Source: Torreya grandis
Lineage: Eukaryota; Streptophyta; Pinopsida; Cupressales; Taxaceae
Assembly: GCA_037957365.1 (NCBI GenBank)
Contig: JARHVA010001473.1
Location: 3,190,001-3,254,000 of the forward strand
Direction: 5' to 3'
Length of the DNA: 64,000 bases
Numbering within the stretch: position 1 is the stretch's first letter; each line of letters begins with the position of its first letter. Below the pieces are notes generated by a model. The model did not search any database. It was not told the DNA's origin and worked only from the letters and a program-made list of their open reading frames with translations. This document shows positions 12,453-26,713 of this stretch, piece by piece. The translations under genes and the position numbers were made by a program.

Positions 12453-13330
12453 GTCAATATTAAAAATTTATAAAACCTGAGTAATATTACATCTAGCTAC
12501 CTTTATTTCCCACCATTACCTCTATCACATCTATAATAAGTCGAGAGAAGTTTTGTTGCACTATTCAAATGTCTTTACCCTAACTAGATTTACCAACATG
12601 TTTGTAGTATTCTATTCGGTGTCTACCTTATTCAATAAGATTATACCATACTTGTCACCACCAAAGTTTTGAATTTGCATAACCCATTTTGTGTAAATCT
12701 GATCCTCCATAATAGATTACAACATCTAAAGTGTTTGTTAAATACTTCACATAGACTAATCCTCCTTTCAAGGACTCTACCATGAACTTACTCATAACTC
12801 CCACTGCTTAGGAAATATACGGCCTAGTGTACACCATGGCATACATGAGACTTCATACTCTTGATGAATATGGTATGTAAGACATCTATTTCTTCTCTTC
12901 CTTTATTCTAGGATACTTCTTGAAAGATAACTTAAAACATGTAGGAAATGGAGAATTGATTGGTTCTGCATCACGTGCACTAAACCATTTAAAAATATGC
13001 TTGATGTGTCTTCTAAGATAACTAGACCTTCCTTACTTTATTTTGAACCTTCATATCTTCACCCTTTGTTTTTCTACTCCTACCACCTTCATCTCAAATG
13101 TCCTAGCCAAGTGAGCTATCAAAACATTGATCTTCTTCATGTTGGGGCCTAAAACCAACATGTCATCAACACATAGTAGTAAAATAACAAATATCTTATC
13201 ATTTAACCTTTTAAGGTATCTATTATTATATTTGAGTTACACCCTTTAAGGATGTGTTTCATGCCTCTTCACCCAACTGACATAATGAGAACACCTCAAG
13301 GCTATGGGTCACATGTGGTTGGATTAAGCC
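12453..13330 (-). pseudogene. Ty1/copia reverse transcriptase C-terminus and RNase H start, decayed
   Basis: One minus-strand frame with interruptions carries the end of copia RT and the linker to RNase H. It reads KIFVILLLCVDDMLVLGP near 13,146-13,200, holding the catalytic V-D-D box (normally YVDD; here C-V-D-D). Around 12,810-12,960 it reads INSPF, FKLSFKKYPRIKEEKK, a stop, MSYIPYSS, SLMYAMVYTRP and AVGVMSKF, the classic copia segment after RT. Stops interrupt conserved words, for example before SLMYAM. The gene ends on the polypurine tract and LTR to its right on the minus strand. Everything upstream of RT (integrase, protease, gag) is missing or unrecognisable past 13,330, so the copy is truncated and dead. 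Confidence 0.8.
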
Positions 13331-16289
13331 TTTAGAGAGGGATAACTTCGCCATGATGGATCACCTAAGACTAAAACTAATGCTACTTCACTTATAAATA
13401 AAATGGAGGAGTGCATTAAGAAAAAATCAAAGAAGAGGATGATATACTAGAATAGTTTGTCTCCTCCACTTACTTGAGATTGCACAATGGAAACTTTAGA
13501 AACTATGACATACACAACTTAATTAGTAACTTATTAGAATTAGTGTTACATAAAGGGGTACAAGGATATATGGTATAATTATAAGGAGAAGCATTTATCA
13601 CCACAATTAAAAATGCATAAACCATGAGATGCACATACTATGACCTACAGAAGATAGTTCACTTGTATAGAGGTGAAATGGAATTGGACAAAGCCAAAGG
13701 GAAAGAACACTTCACCACAAAGAGATAATAAACAATTCATAAGATACACATAGAATTAAAATCATTGAGAGGGTAAAAAATGGTTCTATTATCATTCAAA
13801 GGAATAAAATAAAGGTATAAATATCATGGATTGGCCAATTTCTACAACATTTTTGTGTTAAAAAAGGTCCCCTTATAGTGATAATTCTACATGTTTTTAT
13901 AGGAAAAATATTCAAAGATTGGGTCTTTAATTTATCTTACCCACTATTAGGATGGTTAAAAACTTGATTATGATTAGGTAAGGGGGGTTAATGTATTGGG
14001 GTACCCCTTGGGATTGTAAGAGCCATGCCTATGTAATTGCCTACCACATCTTCCTAACCCTACAACTTGTATTTTGTGTGCTCTCCATTTTTTCTCACTT
14101 CCATGATGAGTGGGGATAGATTCCATCACCCTCTCACCATTTTTTTCGTTGTATTTGAGTTGTAATATGATTTTCATATAAATTTTCTCCAAGATTGATT
14201 CTAAAAATTAATGTAATTACATAGTCTATTCATGAATTTGACATTTGAATGGGTGAGACAGGCCATCAAATTTGCTTTAGTTAGTGCCAATGTAGATGAC
14301 AAAAAACTCTTATGTGTAAAAATCTATCCATTTGTCAACACTAGGATCATTTTAGGCCCTTTTTTTCTAGGATATCTTTCAAAAATTAGTTGGTCATTCT
14401 AATTCAAAGACTTACGCTAGGTTCATCTTTGGATGCCACATGGAATTATTTTATTTGTCTTGGGATTCATGTCATTATTTTATCCTTGGTGATATATTCA
14501 TCCCTATGATATTAAGATTAAGAATTTTATCCCAATTCATAAGGGTAATAAAATAAATTCACTTTATAATGAAGAGAACTCACTCAGTTACTAGGACTTG
14601 AAAGATTATATATGCTCATATCTCATTTGTCAGTTGTTATATGTGTTAACACAAGATTCATCCCCTTGTAACACTTTGAAACAAGTATAAAAATTATACC
14701 ATCCTATGAAACTCATGATTCTTACTAATTATTTATATTAAAATGAAGTGATATTGCACCATATGGGTGTCATCCCACTCACCCATTATTATAACACACT
14801 TCTAAGCTTGTACGGATTGCCTTATGGCTACAAAGTAGTGGGATTGTGATACATGGTGCCATCTTACTCACCTACTTTCTTTCTACCTTAATGATGTGGA
14901 TATTGATGGGAAACTTCAATAAAATTGACTAAATGTCAAAATTAATTTAAAAAAGCCTTGGGACCATTAGGATATTGACACATGGCATTAGACAACTTTC
15001 TAAAAATTGGTTAAGTACCAAAAGTATTTTAAAAGAGGCACATGTTGTCAAGATATACGAATGATTATTGCATGGTATTGTTTTATTGAAATAGTGTCCT
15101 ACTATGAATGATTAATTTGGAATACATCAATATGTCACCAAGGGCCTATCAAATTTAAACTCTTTTTCTCTTGAATCCATCATCGAGAAAAATCCATAAG
15201 TGGTTAAGTATTTTTATTATTCTACTCCTATAGGTTTTGATAGTGCACTAAATTGACCAATAATTATTAGAAAGCTAAGAATTCACAAATTATTTAAATT
15301 ATGGATCTTCTCTCATTTTCCTCTTTTTTAATTGAGCTTCAACTAAGCCTCAAAAATTCATATGTCCATTGAACCCTAAAATTCAATTTGGATGATGCTC
15401 TTCCATGGTGAGAAAAAATGGTCAAAATTATTTGTGACCTCTATGGGTTACTTTATTGATAAGAAGGAATCCATTATCCTTATAATTAATCCATTGGGCA
15501 TAGATTCATAGAATCCTTTTAAAACCATTGATTCTAAGAACATAACCCTACTGCAACTTACTCAGCCTAATACTAAATAATTAGATTGAGAATCACCCCT
15601 AATAAAAAGAGAAATTAAGGAATATAATAAACATGCCAAATCACTTATAGGAATAATAAGAAATAAAATAATGTGCAACAACACTTGGAGGAAATAAAAT
15701 TAGCTAAACTACCCTAAACTAACCAATCAAAATGTTGTCAAAATAAAGCCATTGACTAATTCCCTTTCTTATAAACTTATAATGTTTTTCATGTTTGAGG
15801 GTAGTTAAATAGAGGTGGAGAAGGATTAGGTACTCAACGAATTGGTGATATACTTCTCCAAAGATAAAAACAAACTCATTTACCCACGTAAGTTAATTGA
15901 AAATACAAATGTCTTGGAGTGGATAGGTAGGCTAATTTTGGTCTTATTGATGCACAATCTTGTGTTCTAGATTAATCACAACATGTGATGACTTGCCTTT
16001 ATTGGCATTTAACTATGATAGGTAATTGATAGGGAATCCTATTGATAAGACAATGGGTAATCTTGAAGAATTGGCATCAAAAAGAGATGAATCTTGATTC
16101 TTGATATGTTGAGACTAAAACATGTATGCGTTATATTTTAGGAGTGTGCAAGTGTTTGTAGGATTATCAAGGATTTGATATCCAACATTTAAAATAACAA
16201 AAAAATTAGTACCAACTAAATATAACCCTTAAGAAAATAGATTTAATAGAATTCCACTCTCTTGTTTCTTGATTTATTTACCAAAGGTG
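13331..16289. other. No recognisable gene
   Basis: About 3 kb of AT-rich sequence without a supported gene. A short frame at 13,974-14,192 (minus) has no family motif. Confidence 0.45.
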
Positions 16290-18640
16290 TACTCCTGAAT
16301 GTTATTTAGATTATAGTCCCCTTGAAGAGCATCATAACCTATTTATTAGATGTCAAACAAGTATTCAAAATTTTCATCACTTACTGGTATCTGTAACCTG
16401 ATCTTTAGTTAATTAGGGTCTTACACTTGAATCATATGTTATCTTTTAGTGCTATATTCATCTTGAAAGTCCTCCATCATGTAAAGTGTTAGATAATCAA
16501 AGAAGTTGATAGCCCCAACCTCTCTCTCCTTATTGAACTCCTCCTTTAGAGTAGGAGTGAATGTACTTACTTCTTAAATAGAGAGAGAGAGAGTTCCCCA
16601 AGTAGTTAGGAGATTGAAAATTTTCCTCATGAAGAGACTGTAATCTTTCATCTTCAAGAACCACTTCCTCCTTATTGAGATGAAATCCATGCCAACTAGA
16701 CCTATGTCCTTTCTCACCCATGTTGAATGAAATCTCATTCATCCAAAAGAGTGCCTCAATATCATGCCCCTACATGAAATATTTAATAGATAAAATTAGT
16801 TTCTCACTCTCAAGACTATCTTATTCCTCTTAATCCTTGTCCACTTTTTCATTATTTTACTACTCTAGCTGATCACACTCATCCTCTTCTTGTAGTAGGT
16901 CTAATTTTTATAGTTTAGTGGCAAAAATATGGCTTCCAATAATTATTTCCTCATCATTCTCACTTGAAATATCCTCCTCTTCATCTAAATGGCCCCCATC
17001 TTATCTCCATATAATGGGTCTTCCATTTGAAAAGGTAGTTAGTGGGAGGATAAGAGGGTTTAACTAGTGAAACAGGAGTATAGGGCATTATGAGCTACTC
17101 TTGAATTATATTTAGGGTTGAAGAGGCACTCCTAAAACTTATAAAATTCCTTGGATTGTCTTCTAAAAATTTCTCTTTTTCTTAATCATAAGTGGACTTA
17201 TCAAAGCTTGGCATCTTGAAGTCATGATACCAAGTTTAATAAGGGTACCATGGTTGATAAGTTTTAGGCTCTCAAGGGATAATAGGATAAGTTTACATAG
17301 TAACACACTCTTTAAAAGGATGCAAACCTATAAATCTTGAGATATTAAAAAAAGGAGACTCACTTATAAGTTTAGAGGGTTTACCTTACTTAAAGCATGG
17401 GATCTTAAATGTAGAAGCCTAATTTTGAGTGGATTGATCTAGAGCTATGGTAAGATAATCTTGTTTGAAATTAGGAATATATGAGATTTATCGAGGCTCA
17501 AATTTTTTCACTTGTACCATCACTTAACACATCTTATTCTCCTCATAAAATTATTAAGCTTTCAAGGCTATTTCCTTATTAATATTCATGCTTCCAAAAT
17601 CATTATCTTCTTAATTCAAGAGAAAAGGAATAAACTATGTTTATTTCTACTCTTTTTATACTTGTGGAACTAATCAAACTTGCTACCACTTAATTTTTTA
17701 TGTATCTTGAACCATGAGAGCTTTAGGAGTGATTGTAACAACAAAATTTTGCACATTAGATGACTTAGGATATGAGAGCTGAGTTTGGACTTGTGTAGTG
17801 CCTTAGATGGGTTGCCTATGATGTTGATTAGATCTATTAAAGGACTGATAGGGATTTTTTTTTTTGTAATTGTTTTTTATTGAAGGCTTCTATCTCTTTT
17901 CTAAGGATTTAGGTGAGGATTTTATCTTATTATAACTCACTAGGAATGAATATGAATGGGATTGTTTGGCTGACCATTGCAAGAACAAAGAATGAACTGG
18001 GTTAATTGGGTAGAGGCTCGAATAATTGGGGTATTATAGGCCTAGGCATGATTTTACCAATATGAATGAGACATTTATATTCCATAATATAAATATATTA
18101 AGCATGGAGAAAGGAAACTCCACCTAGTGATTAGATGATGACTATAATTTCATAGTCAAGAGCTCTCTAATAGTATAGGAATGTTGCATGGGTTGAGGGA
18201 TTAATGAGGGCTAGGATTTCACTTAGAGTTCACTAGAACCTCAATTTTAAGTTAGAGAGGGGATCATGGGGTTCCATTTTTATGGTGGTGAGTTGTTTAA
18301 TGAGGTACAAATGATCATCACTTTATTCAAGCTATTTGCATAATTTCTCATTGAGCTCATCTTAGCTATGAATGGAGCCCATCCTCAAACTTCTATACCA
18401 ACATAGAGCCGTCCCTTTAAATTATGAATGATATGGATGACCATGTCGTCTTTAATCACATGGTAGGTTGTGAACACATGGGATATGTCCATGATATTCT
18501 CAATGGCAGTGATTCCATCCTCACTCATGAATGATAAAAGGATCTTAAGAGCTTCAATGGGGATATCATCATAGTGAAATATTGCAAGAGGATTGACTCT
18601 ATTGAATGGCAAAAATGGGTAGACCATTTGTTAGTAATTC
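16290..18640 (-). pseudogene. Retrotransposon gag-like polyprotein remnant with acidic tail
   Basis: A long decayed reading frame on the minus strand. The first 80 codons (18,627-18,385) are open and gag-like: an N-terminal 'PF.R' segment, then EDGITAIENIMDISHVFTTY and IKDDMVIHIIHNLKGR, the pattern of plant Ty3/gypsy gag (helix, D-D-x-x-x-R-x-x-x-x-x-L-K-G). The same frame stays readable through interrupting stops to about 17,010 (checked at 17,713, 17,212 and 17,008). A frame change then leads to a very acidic stretch (DEEEDISSENDEE, LLQEEDECDQLE) down to about 16,300. No protease, RT or integrase follows, so this may be a gag-only element or a deleted copy. LTRs were not found. The gag call rests on motif shape, not on an alignment. 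Confidence 0.5.
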
Positions 18641-18822
18641 ATGAGATATATGGGATTTAAGCTTCATATATATTACAACACATATTATTGATTTGTTTTA
18701 GAAGAGTTATATTTAGAGTGGAGTCATCAAGTGATTTGATCACTTCAAAAGAAGGGAAATATCAAGAATATCACCTAAATATTGATATTTTATATTAATT
18801 ACATGATTGGAATACTTAAAAT
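18641..18822. other. Left flank of the tandem array
   Basis: AT-rich sequence between the gag-like remnant and the first array LTR block. The array-type primer-binding site (TGGTAT on the minus strand) that adjoins every other LTR block is absent here, so this is the outer edge of the array. Confidence 0.5.
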
Positions 18823-21800
18823 TATTGGAATAAAAAATACTAAGAGGGGGGGGGTGAATCCATATATAAACTTTTCATTCAAATCCATACTTCATTTATT
18901 AACTTTTCAAACCAATAGAGTGATCAAGCAATGCTTAAATAAATAATCATATAGATAAGAAGCAAGATAAAAACACATGAACACAATAAATATGTGTGAA
19001 AAACCTATGGGGGATTAAAAACACTAAAAAACCACTTGGAATACTATCCTATAAGAAATCGATCAACATTTAGTGAGGCACCAACCCTACAAAGAGCACC
19101 AACCCCTCACTAGTTAAGCAAAAACTCAGCTAGTCTAGCAAGCTCCAAATTGTAAGGAGGATCTAACCCCCTAATGACTTGGAACAAATAAAAAAAATTC
19201 AAGGATACTTATTAAATATCAAACCTATAAAGCATCTCCTACTTCCTCTTGACTAAGTACCAACTCAGCCATGATAAGTTTGATCACCTTAAGACACCTT
19301 ATTACTCAACCAATGGATGGTGACCTCTTATTCAAATATTTTATATACTATATCTTATATAATATATTTTTAACACACCTATTATTAATATAATATGGTA
19401 TCTCAATATCCAATCAACTTATTCAACTATTCATAACCTTCTTTATCTTTCAAATAACCTTGTAAGCTCACTCACTCAATATGCCTCTTACTAGGCTCAT
19501 TAGGTCAATTGACCTTGTAAATCACACTCAGACCTCATATTATATGTTAATTTATGATATTATAATCCCATTTTATGTTATCCATTACATAATTTCTACT
19601 CTTCAATGTGATATTTTACTCGCTTTCACTCTTATTCCTTCAACTAGCTCAAATAGGCATATTATGCCTTATTTCTACCAATCACTTGCTCCTACCCATA
19701 TTGGTCGAGAAAAACATATTTATGTATTTGGATACATATTTTAATAAGTCATTACAACACTTTTAATAATTTAAAATCTCACTACATAGGTTAGTTATTA
19801 CTCACAAGAGCCAAAAACACCATTAGGCCTAATGGAGACCTAATGCAACTAGGTCTACCTCAACCACGTGTTACACTTAGACCACTTGGAACATATTAAG
19901 CCTACAAAAATATATTTAAAACATAAAATATTCCTCAAATATACAATTAATAACATCCATATGTATCTGTACCATATTTTAGTCCAAATTGCTCCTTAAA
20001 CCATGCCATTAGGTTTACTTGACATTAGCCCTTCACACATAGATTTTTTTTTGCCTCACACAACTAAAACATAAAATCAAATTTCACATATAAAAACATG
20101 ATAAAATAAAATTAATATAGCCTTAATGAACACATGGTCACAAAAATTTCCATTTTACATCACCAAATAGGGCAATAGACCTCAAACACACCCTTGCAAT
20201 ATGACCACTCAGAACTGTCAAACACTGCCAATATACAACCAACAACATTTGAATTTCAAATATTGAATAGGGAATTATCATGAATAATAATACATTATAA
20301 TAAAAATAAAATAAATATATAACATATTAATATTAAATATATTATTCAACTATTGTAAAAACACCTCAAACTTACTTCTATAAGATGACCACAGAACTAC
20401 CAACAAGCCTGTCAACATAGTCATAATGAATGATATTTGTAACTACTATAAGGAAATTTTAAAATTATATAATAAAAATTAATATTTAATTTATTATATT
20501 TATATAATATTACAATATATAGATAATTTTTTTTGGTGTCAACCATTGGTCTTATAAACTAATTTCTTAACTCTCTCTTTTATAGTGCATACACAACTAG
20601 ATAAGCCATTTTAGATTTCATATTAAAACATATTAGAGTGAATAAAAACATTAAATAAATCATTTATGTATTAAATAAAAACATATTCATTAAATTAATC
20701 AAATCCTATTATAGAGACTCAAATATTTCACTTCATCATGCATACCTAGAACTGTCAATCTATCTTAAGAACTAGTCATGGTGAACATGACTTCCAACAA
20801 CTACAGGGCCACAAAAAAGATATTTAAAAGAATTAACATGATCCTATAGGATCATTAAATATATCTACAATATTTATATTATAGGCTAAAATAATCAATA
20901 TTGGTCTTGCAGACCAATCTCATTATCTTGGGTTTCATTGTCACAACTTCTTTAGAAAGACCATCTTGTGAACACCATTTTCACCCTTTTCAATGAAATA
21001 AAAAGAATATAAATAATATTAAAATGAGGTATAGGTATTCAAAATTTATCTCAAGTAATTTTATCCATTCCTAATCATTTTCAACTAATCCCTAAATGCA
21101 TTCTCACTCTAACTAATTTTTCTCACTGATTTCACCATTATCCCAGTTTAGCGATAGGTCAATATGAGTGACAAAAATAGTTAAAACATAGGATATAAAT
21201 TTAAAAAATAAAAACATGGTCATAAATAATGATTCTCTATATTCTCCATACATTCATTTACATATATGGTTTAATGCAATATTTGTCTTCTATATCAACT
21301 TATTTAGAAACAAGTATTTTACTATAGGTTTCACTTAGTGTTCTGACAGAACACTACCACTTGAAGATGGTTGATGGAGTCCTATACCAACTCCAATTAT
21401 AAAACTATCCCTACCAATCCATTTTTGGACATTCTCAACAAGATCTCTCCAATCGGGTCATTAAGAGGGTTTTGAGAGTGTTTTTGACTAGTTTTCATTC
21501 TTAAAATTTGTGTTTATAGTAATGTCATTGAAACCACCTCCTAATGATTGTAAATGATTTATAAGAAAATTTTACATATCTCAAAAATATATTATGACAC
21601 CATTCAAATTTTACACATGATAATGATCATTTAAAAGTTTCTTCTCGAGTCTTCATCTCTTCAATTTGCATACATAAGAGACCTTAAAACTTATTTTCTT
21701 GCTTTCTCCTTCAGCTTAGGACTTGAAACTTAACGATAAATATTTAAGATATATATTACACCTCTATAAAAATTCAAATGATCTATATCACCTTGGAAAT

Positions 21801-22320
21801 TTACTTTGACCCCTCTTTAGGCTGTACTATGTCTCTTTGCATACTAGACCTAGAACTACTAGTTCATGCTTAGACTTTGAACATACCTTGAAATCCTCTT
21901 ATAATGATATCAATACCTCATCAAAATTTTCTAAAACTACACTATACACCTTAAATATCATACATATTCATATCACCAACAACAAACCTCTATAATCCAT
22001 ATTCATTCTCAAGGACTAGTTCATTTTACAACCCTACTATGCATTATGCCATTTTTAGATCTTCAAAACACCTATTTTAGCTTAATACCCACTTCCATAT
22101 ATCTAATATAGGATCTAAAGCATCTACCATCAAAATCCTATAACCAAGTATCCTTAGACAATATAGGTCACTACCCAAGACTGAGTTGGCCTTCTTTGAA
22201 CACATAAGACCTCACACTTCCTTTAACATCAATGACCTCAAACATATGATATCAAAGAAAAATATCACCTTGACATCAATGAAAATATCAAAAAAATGAC
22301 ATAAATGAAAAATTAAAACA
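18823..22320 (-). mobile_element. Array LTR-like block 1
   Basis: A 3,498-bp block. On the minus strand it starts TGTTTTAATT at 22,320, right after the tract GGAAAAGGGGGAGA, and ends TTCCAATA at 18,823. It includes the conserved hairpins at about 19,837 and 20,902. No coding region is visible; the short open frame at 19,481-19,744 lies in the plus sense of an LTR and is not preserved as an open frame in the other copies. Confidence 0.65.
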
Positions 22321-22345
22321 ATCTCCCCCTTTTCCATTGATTCTA
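22321..22345 (-). promoter_or_regulatory. Polypurine tract next to array LTR 1
   Basis: Minus-strand GGAAAAGGGGGAGAT ends at the TGTT start of LTR block 1. Further purine tracts occur nearby in the internal block (minus-strand AAAGTGGGAGAGAGA near 22,420 and ATAAAGGGGGAGCTTG near 22,775). Several G5-type tracts before the LTR recall Sirevirus 3' regions (family knowledge); assignment to that lineage is inference. Confidence 0.55.
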
Positions 22346-24800
22346 AACTACATTAATAGCAAACCACATTCAAGTTGAGCATTCTTTCAACAAACAAATT
22401 GTCTATCAATATGATCTCTCTCCCACTTTAACATTAATAACAAAGGGTCTCTATAACTATCACCTTGTATTTTCACTCAAACTCAATAGTTATAATATAT
22501 AAACTTGATCAAATTATTACCTTAAAATGATTGGACTGTTATCTCTCAACTTTCCTCTATGATTCAACAACTTGACATTTGTCTGTCATGACTCCACAAA
22601 CCTTCCTTGTAGCTCATCATCTGCTCTTGATCTTACCTGAACCAATTCGTCTATTCATCTAAATTTTTATTAAAATTTATATTTAATCTCAATTGAATAT
22701 ACTTGTAAAAATATCTTTCATACCCTACCATATGATCCTTGGACCTGATCATTTCATAGAACAAACAAGCTCCCCCTTTATCTTCATAACATATGCACCT
22801 CAATCTTGAATTTGCACATCTACCTTTATATTTTAAATAATAGAGCTCAAAATATTCCCCTATCACCATGATTATCTACATCTCCTTGTCTTTTAAATGA
22901 TATATTTAAATATCCCTTCAAGTATCCTAATCCATCATGGCTCAAACCACTATGAGGCACCTTCTTGGTTAGCATACAATCATACTAGGTCAGTGAAAAC
23001 ACCTAATTTCTCTCAGACTTCTAATAAGCATTATTTATTTTAATACACATAAAAAAGGTTACCAAAAATATTAATACCATGATACATGAATCTAAAGTCT
23101 CAATCAACCTCTTAGACCATTGATTTCTACATGATACTCTTCAAAATGATGCAATAGATCAACTTCAACAAACACTATCAAGACCCTGTTAAGAAACTTC
23201 AAAACTTTATCATTCTAAGATCACTAAATCTTATTTATGGCATCTAAAACATATCATCATGTCAACCTATCCCTTTATGACCTTATGAGGTCATCTTGGT
23301 ATCAAAGAAACATTACATTCAATGACATAACCTCAAAGGAATGCTACAACTATCTTCTTTTAAGTTTGTAAGATTCATGTGATGCTATAGGAAAATGATC
23401 ACTTTCATAACTTTGTGAACATTTTAAGGGCAAAAATAACTTGTCATATCAATCTTATATCACCACAATACCTAGGATCATATGATCAAACAATCTCTAT
23501 CTTTAATAGCGTTGGTCTTGTAGACCAATCTTTAACTATTACTCTACTAGTTATGTCATTGGCTTCTTACACATTAACTTGAGCTTACGCATGCATTAAA
23601 GGCATGATGTCTTATGAAGGAAAAATTTCACTAATTCCATATATAAAACACTAAACTTAAAATACCATGAATGATTTCATTTGCTACAAGAAAACATACC
23701 TAGGTTTTGCAATCATAGTTTACCTTGAAACCCTCATATCTCTATCTTTTGTGTTAGAAATTCTCAATTGGGATCAATCAAATCATACAAAAAGTATTTA
23801 AAGATACTATATGACCTTAATAACATCTAAAAATACTTATAACACTCACCTTAAGTGAATAACACTACACAACTCACCAAGATACCACTATCTACCACTC
23901 TCAAGGAATAGTCAACTTTGAATAGTAATATATGCACTTGTACAGATTTTTGAGAAAAACTACCACTTGGAGGATGATATTCATGGAGTATAATGTTAAT
24001 TTGTATTTAACACCAACTTTATATGAGATATTACATGGATTATAAAAAAAATTCTCTCTTGGATCCTTATTTCATACATGGTCATTTTAAATCCAATGTT
24101 CATATTTTTGAACTTCAACGACTATTTCTTATAGCCTAAAATTGACATCATTTTGTAGTTCACACATTGCTAGATGATCTTTGAAAGCTTATATATTGAA
24201 TATTAAAACTCTTTATGACACAAAAATTATATACCAACTTTATGGAACTAATTAAATCATCTCCATTTTTAATTTGACTAGGGTTTACTATTTGAGTACC
24301 TTTAATAAATGCACAAACTTCTCAATATATTCATACCTGTGTGATAGTTTGTGATGGTCTAGTCCTTCTTAAGATAGAGTATTCATGTTTATCTCTCAAA
24401 ATTATCAAATGACACACCATAAATTCAAAAATACATTTATGGGTGCCTCAAAACCTCTTATTTATCCAAACTACTACACACATGCTCTTATATTTCCCAT
24501 CAAGCTTCAATAGACTTGGAAAAATGTATGACAAAGTCTAGGTGTAGACATAAACCAAGAAACATCTTTATTATATCATTCTATCTGACCAAGTAGACCA
24601 CCTTAAACAAGTTATTTATTTCAAAATTTATTCAAAGTCCTTAGGTTTAATTTTTTAATTGGATTCAATATATTCCTTCTTCTTAGTCAATCTTACCAGT
24701 ACCATCATCAAATCTTCAATCATGACCTTCACTAGCTTAGCCATATTGTGCTTCTAATATCACCTTCAAGTTATCAATCCTTCTCAAAAGAGATGGATAT
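22346..24800 (-). mobile_element. Array internal block 1
   Basis: About 2.5 kb between polypurine tract and primer-binding-like site. It carries no retroviral-type domain on either strand. Directly after the primer-binding site, minus-strand ATG at 24,742-24,744 opens a short frame starting MAKLVKVMIEDLMMVLVRLT, which recurs in the other units. The hairpin GTTGGTCTTGTAGACCAAT lies near 23,511. The minus-strand open frame at 22,651-22,869 is not kept in the other units. Confidence 0.55.
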
Positions 24801-24809
24801 AATACCAAT
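24801..24809 (-). promoter_or_regulatory. Primer-binding-like site of the array unit
   Basis: Minus-strand TTGGTATT adjoins the LTR end TTCCAATA. The layout CCAAYA-ATTGGTAT matches the usual LTR end plus initiator-Met tRNA site (TGGTATCAGAGC) of plant Ty1/copia elements, though bases after TGGTAT differ (TATATCC here; TAAATCC near 40,405; AAAATCTAG near 59,183 and 61,653). Confidence 0.5.
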
Positions 24810-26644
24810 TATTGGAATCAAAACCACTGACAGGGGTGGGTGAATCTATGTAAAAACATTTCATTCAAATCCATACTTCATTCATTAACCTTTCAAACCA
24901 ATAGAGTGATCAAGCAATGCATAAAGAAGTAATCACATAGATAAGAAGCTAGATAAAAACACATTAAAAATATATATATATGTGGAAAACCCTCATGGGG
25001 GATAAAACCCACTAAAACACCAATTTTGATACTACACTATAAGTAATAGAACAACATTTAGTGAAGTGTCAACCCGACAAGAAGCACCAACCCCTCACTA
25101 GTCAAGCACCAACTCACCTAGTCCTTTACCAAGATCTAACTTACAAGGAGGATCCAAAAACATAAGTGAATTGGAACAAAACCATCCAATTTAAGGATAC
25201 TTATGAAATATCCAACCTGTAATTTAGCTCCCACTCCGTCTTGACTAAGCATCAACTCAGCGAAGACAAGCTTGATCAACTCAAGACACCTTGTTGCTCA
25301 ACCACCAAATGGTGACCTCTTATTCATCTCTTATATATTATATATTCTCTATTATAAATATTTAAAACACATATGATGAATTTATGATGGTATCTCAACA
25401 TAAAATCAACTTATTTATCTCTTCACAACCCTCTTTCTCTTTCAAATATCCTTCTAGGCTCACTTACTCAATATGCCTCTTACTAGGATCATTAGGTCAA
25501 TTGACATTGTCAATCACACTTAGATATCCCATTATATGTTCATATCTAATCCTTTACTCCCCTTTTATGGAATCCATGACCTCCTTATACTCTTCAAGGT
25601 GATGTTTACTCACTTTCACTCTTATTCCTTCAACTAGCTCAAATAGGCCTATTATGCCTTGTATGTATACTAATCAATTACTCTTATGCATATTGGTCAA
25701 CCAAACATCTTTAAAATTTTGGATAAATCTTTTAATAGATTATTACACACATTTAGTAATTTAAACACTCACTACGTATGTTGGTTGTTACTCACAAGAG
25801 CCAAAAACAACATTAGGCCTAATGGAGATCTAATGCAATTAGGTCTACCTCAACCACACGTTAAACTTAGACCAATTGGGACATATTGAGCCTATACCAA
25901 TGGATGTAAAAAATAAAATATTACTCATATATACCTTTAATAAAATCCATATATATCCATAACACCTATTATTCCAAATCACTCCTTGAACCATGCCATT
26001 ATATCTAATTGTCATTAGCCCTTCACACATATAAAATGCTTGCCTCACACAAATGAAGAATAAAATCAAATTTAATATATAAAAACATGAAAAAATCACA
26101 TTAATATATCATTAATTACCTAATTTTCACCACCATTTCCATTAGACATAATCAAATAGGGCAATAGACCTCAAACACACTCTTGTAATATGACCACTCA
26201 GAATTATCAAACATGACAATGTATAGTCAAGAACATTTGACTCTCCACTCTTGAAATAGGACTTATAATAAATAATAATAAATTATAATGAATATAAATA
26301 CCTATATAACATCTTAATATGAAATATATTATTTAAATCTTGTCAAAACACCTCAAACTTATCTCTGTAAGATGACTACACAAAACTACTAACAGGTCTG
26401 TCAACACAGTCATAATGAATGCTATTTATAATTAATTTAAGTACAATTTAAAATATTATAATTAAAATTAATAGTTAATTTTTGATATATATATATATAT
26501 CATCATTTAATATATATATCATTTATTCTAGTGTCAACCATTGGTCTTATAAACCAATTTCTTAACTCTCTCTTTCACAGTGCATACACAACTAGATAAG
26601 CCATTTTGGCTTTCATATTACAACATATTAGAGTGAATAAAAAC

Positions 26645-26713
<69 letters not shown>

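Noticed and set aside
19481..19744. 87-codon plus-strand frame in array LTR 1
   Set aside because: Not kept open in the other LTR blocks, and no family motif.
18823..24809. 6-kb repeats as rDNA or its spacer
   Set aside because: No rRNA-like GC-rich conserved segment is present, and the repeats are uniformly AT-rich with LTR-type boundaries.
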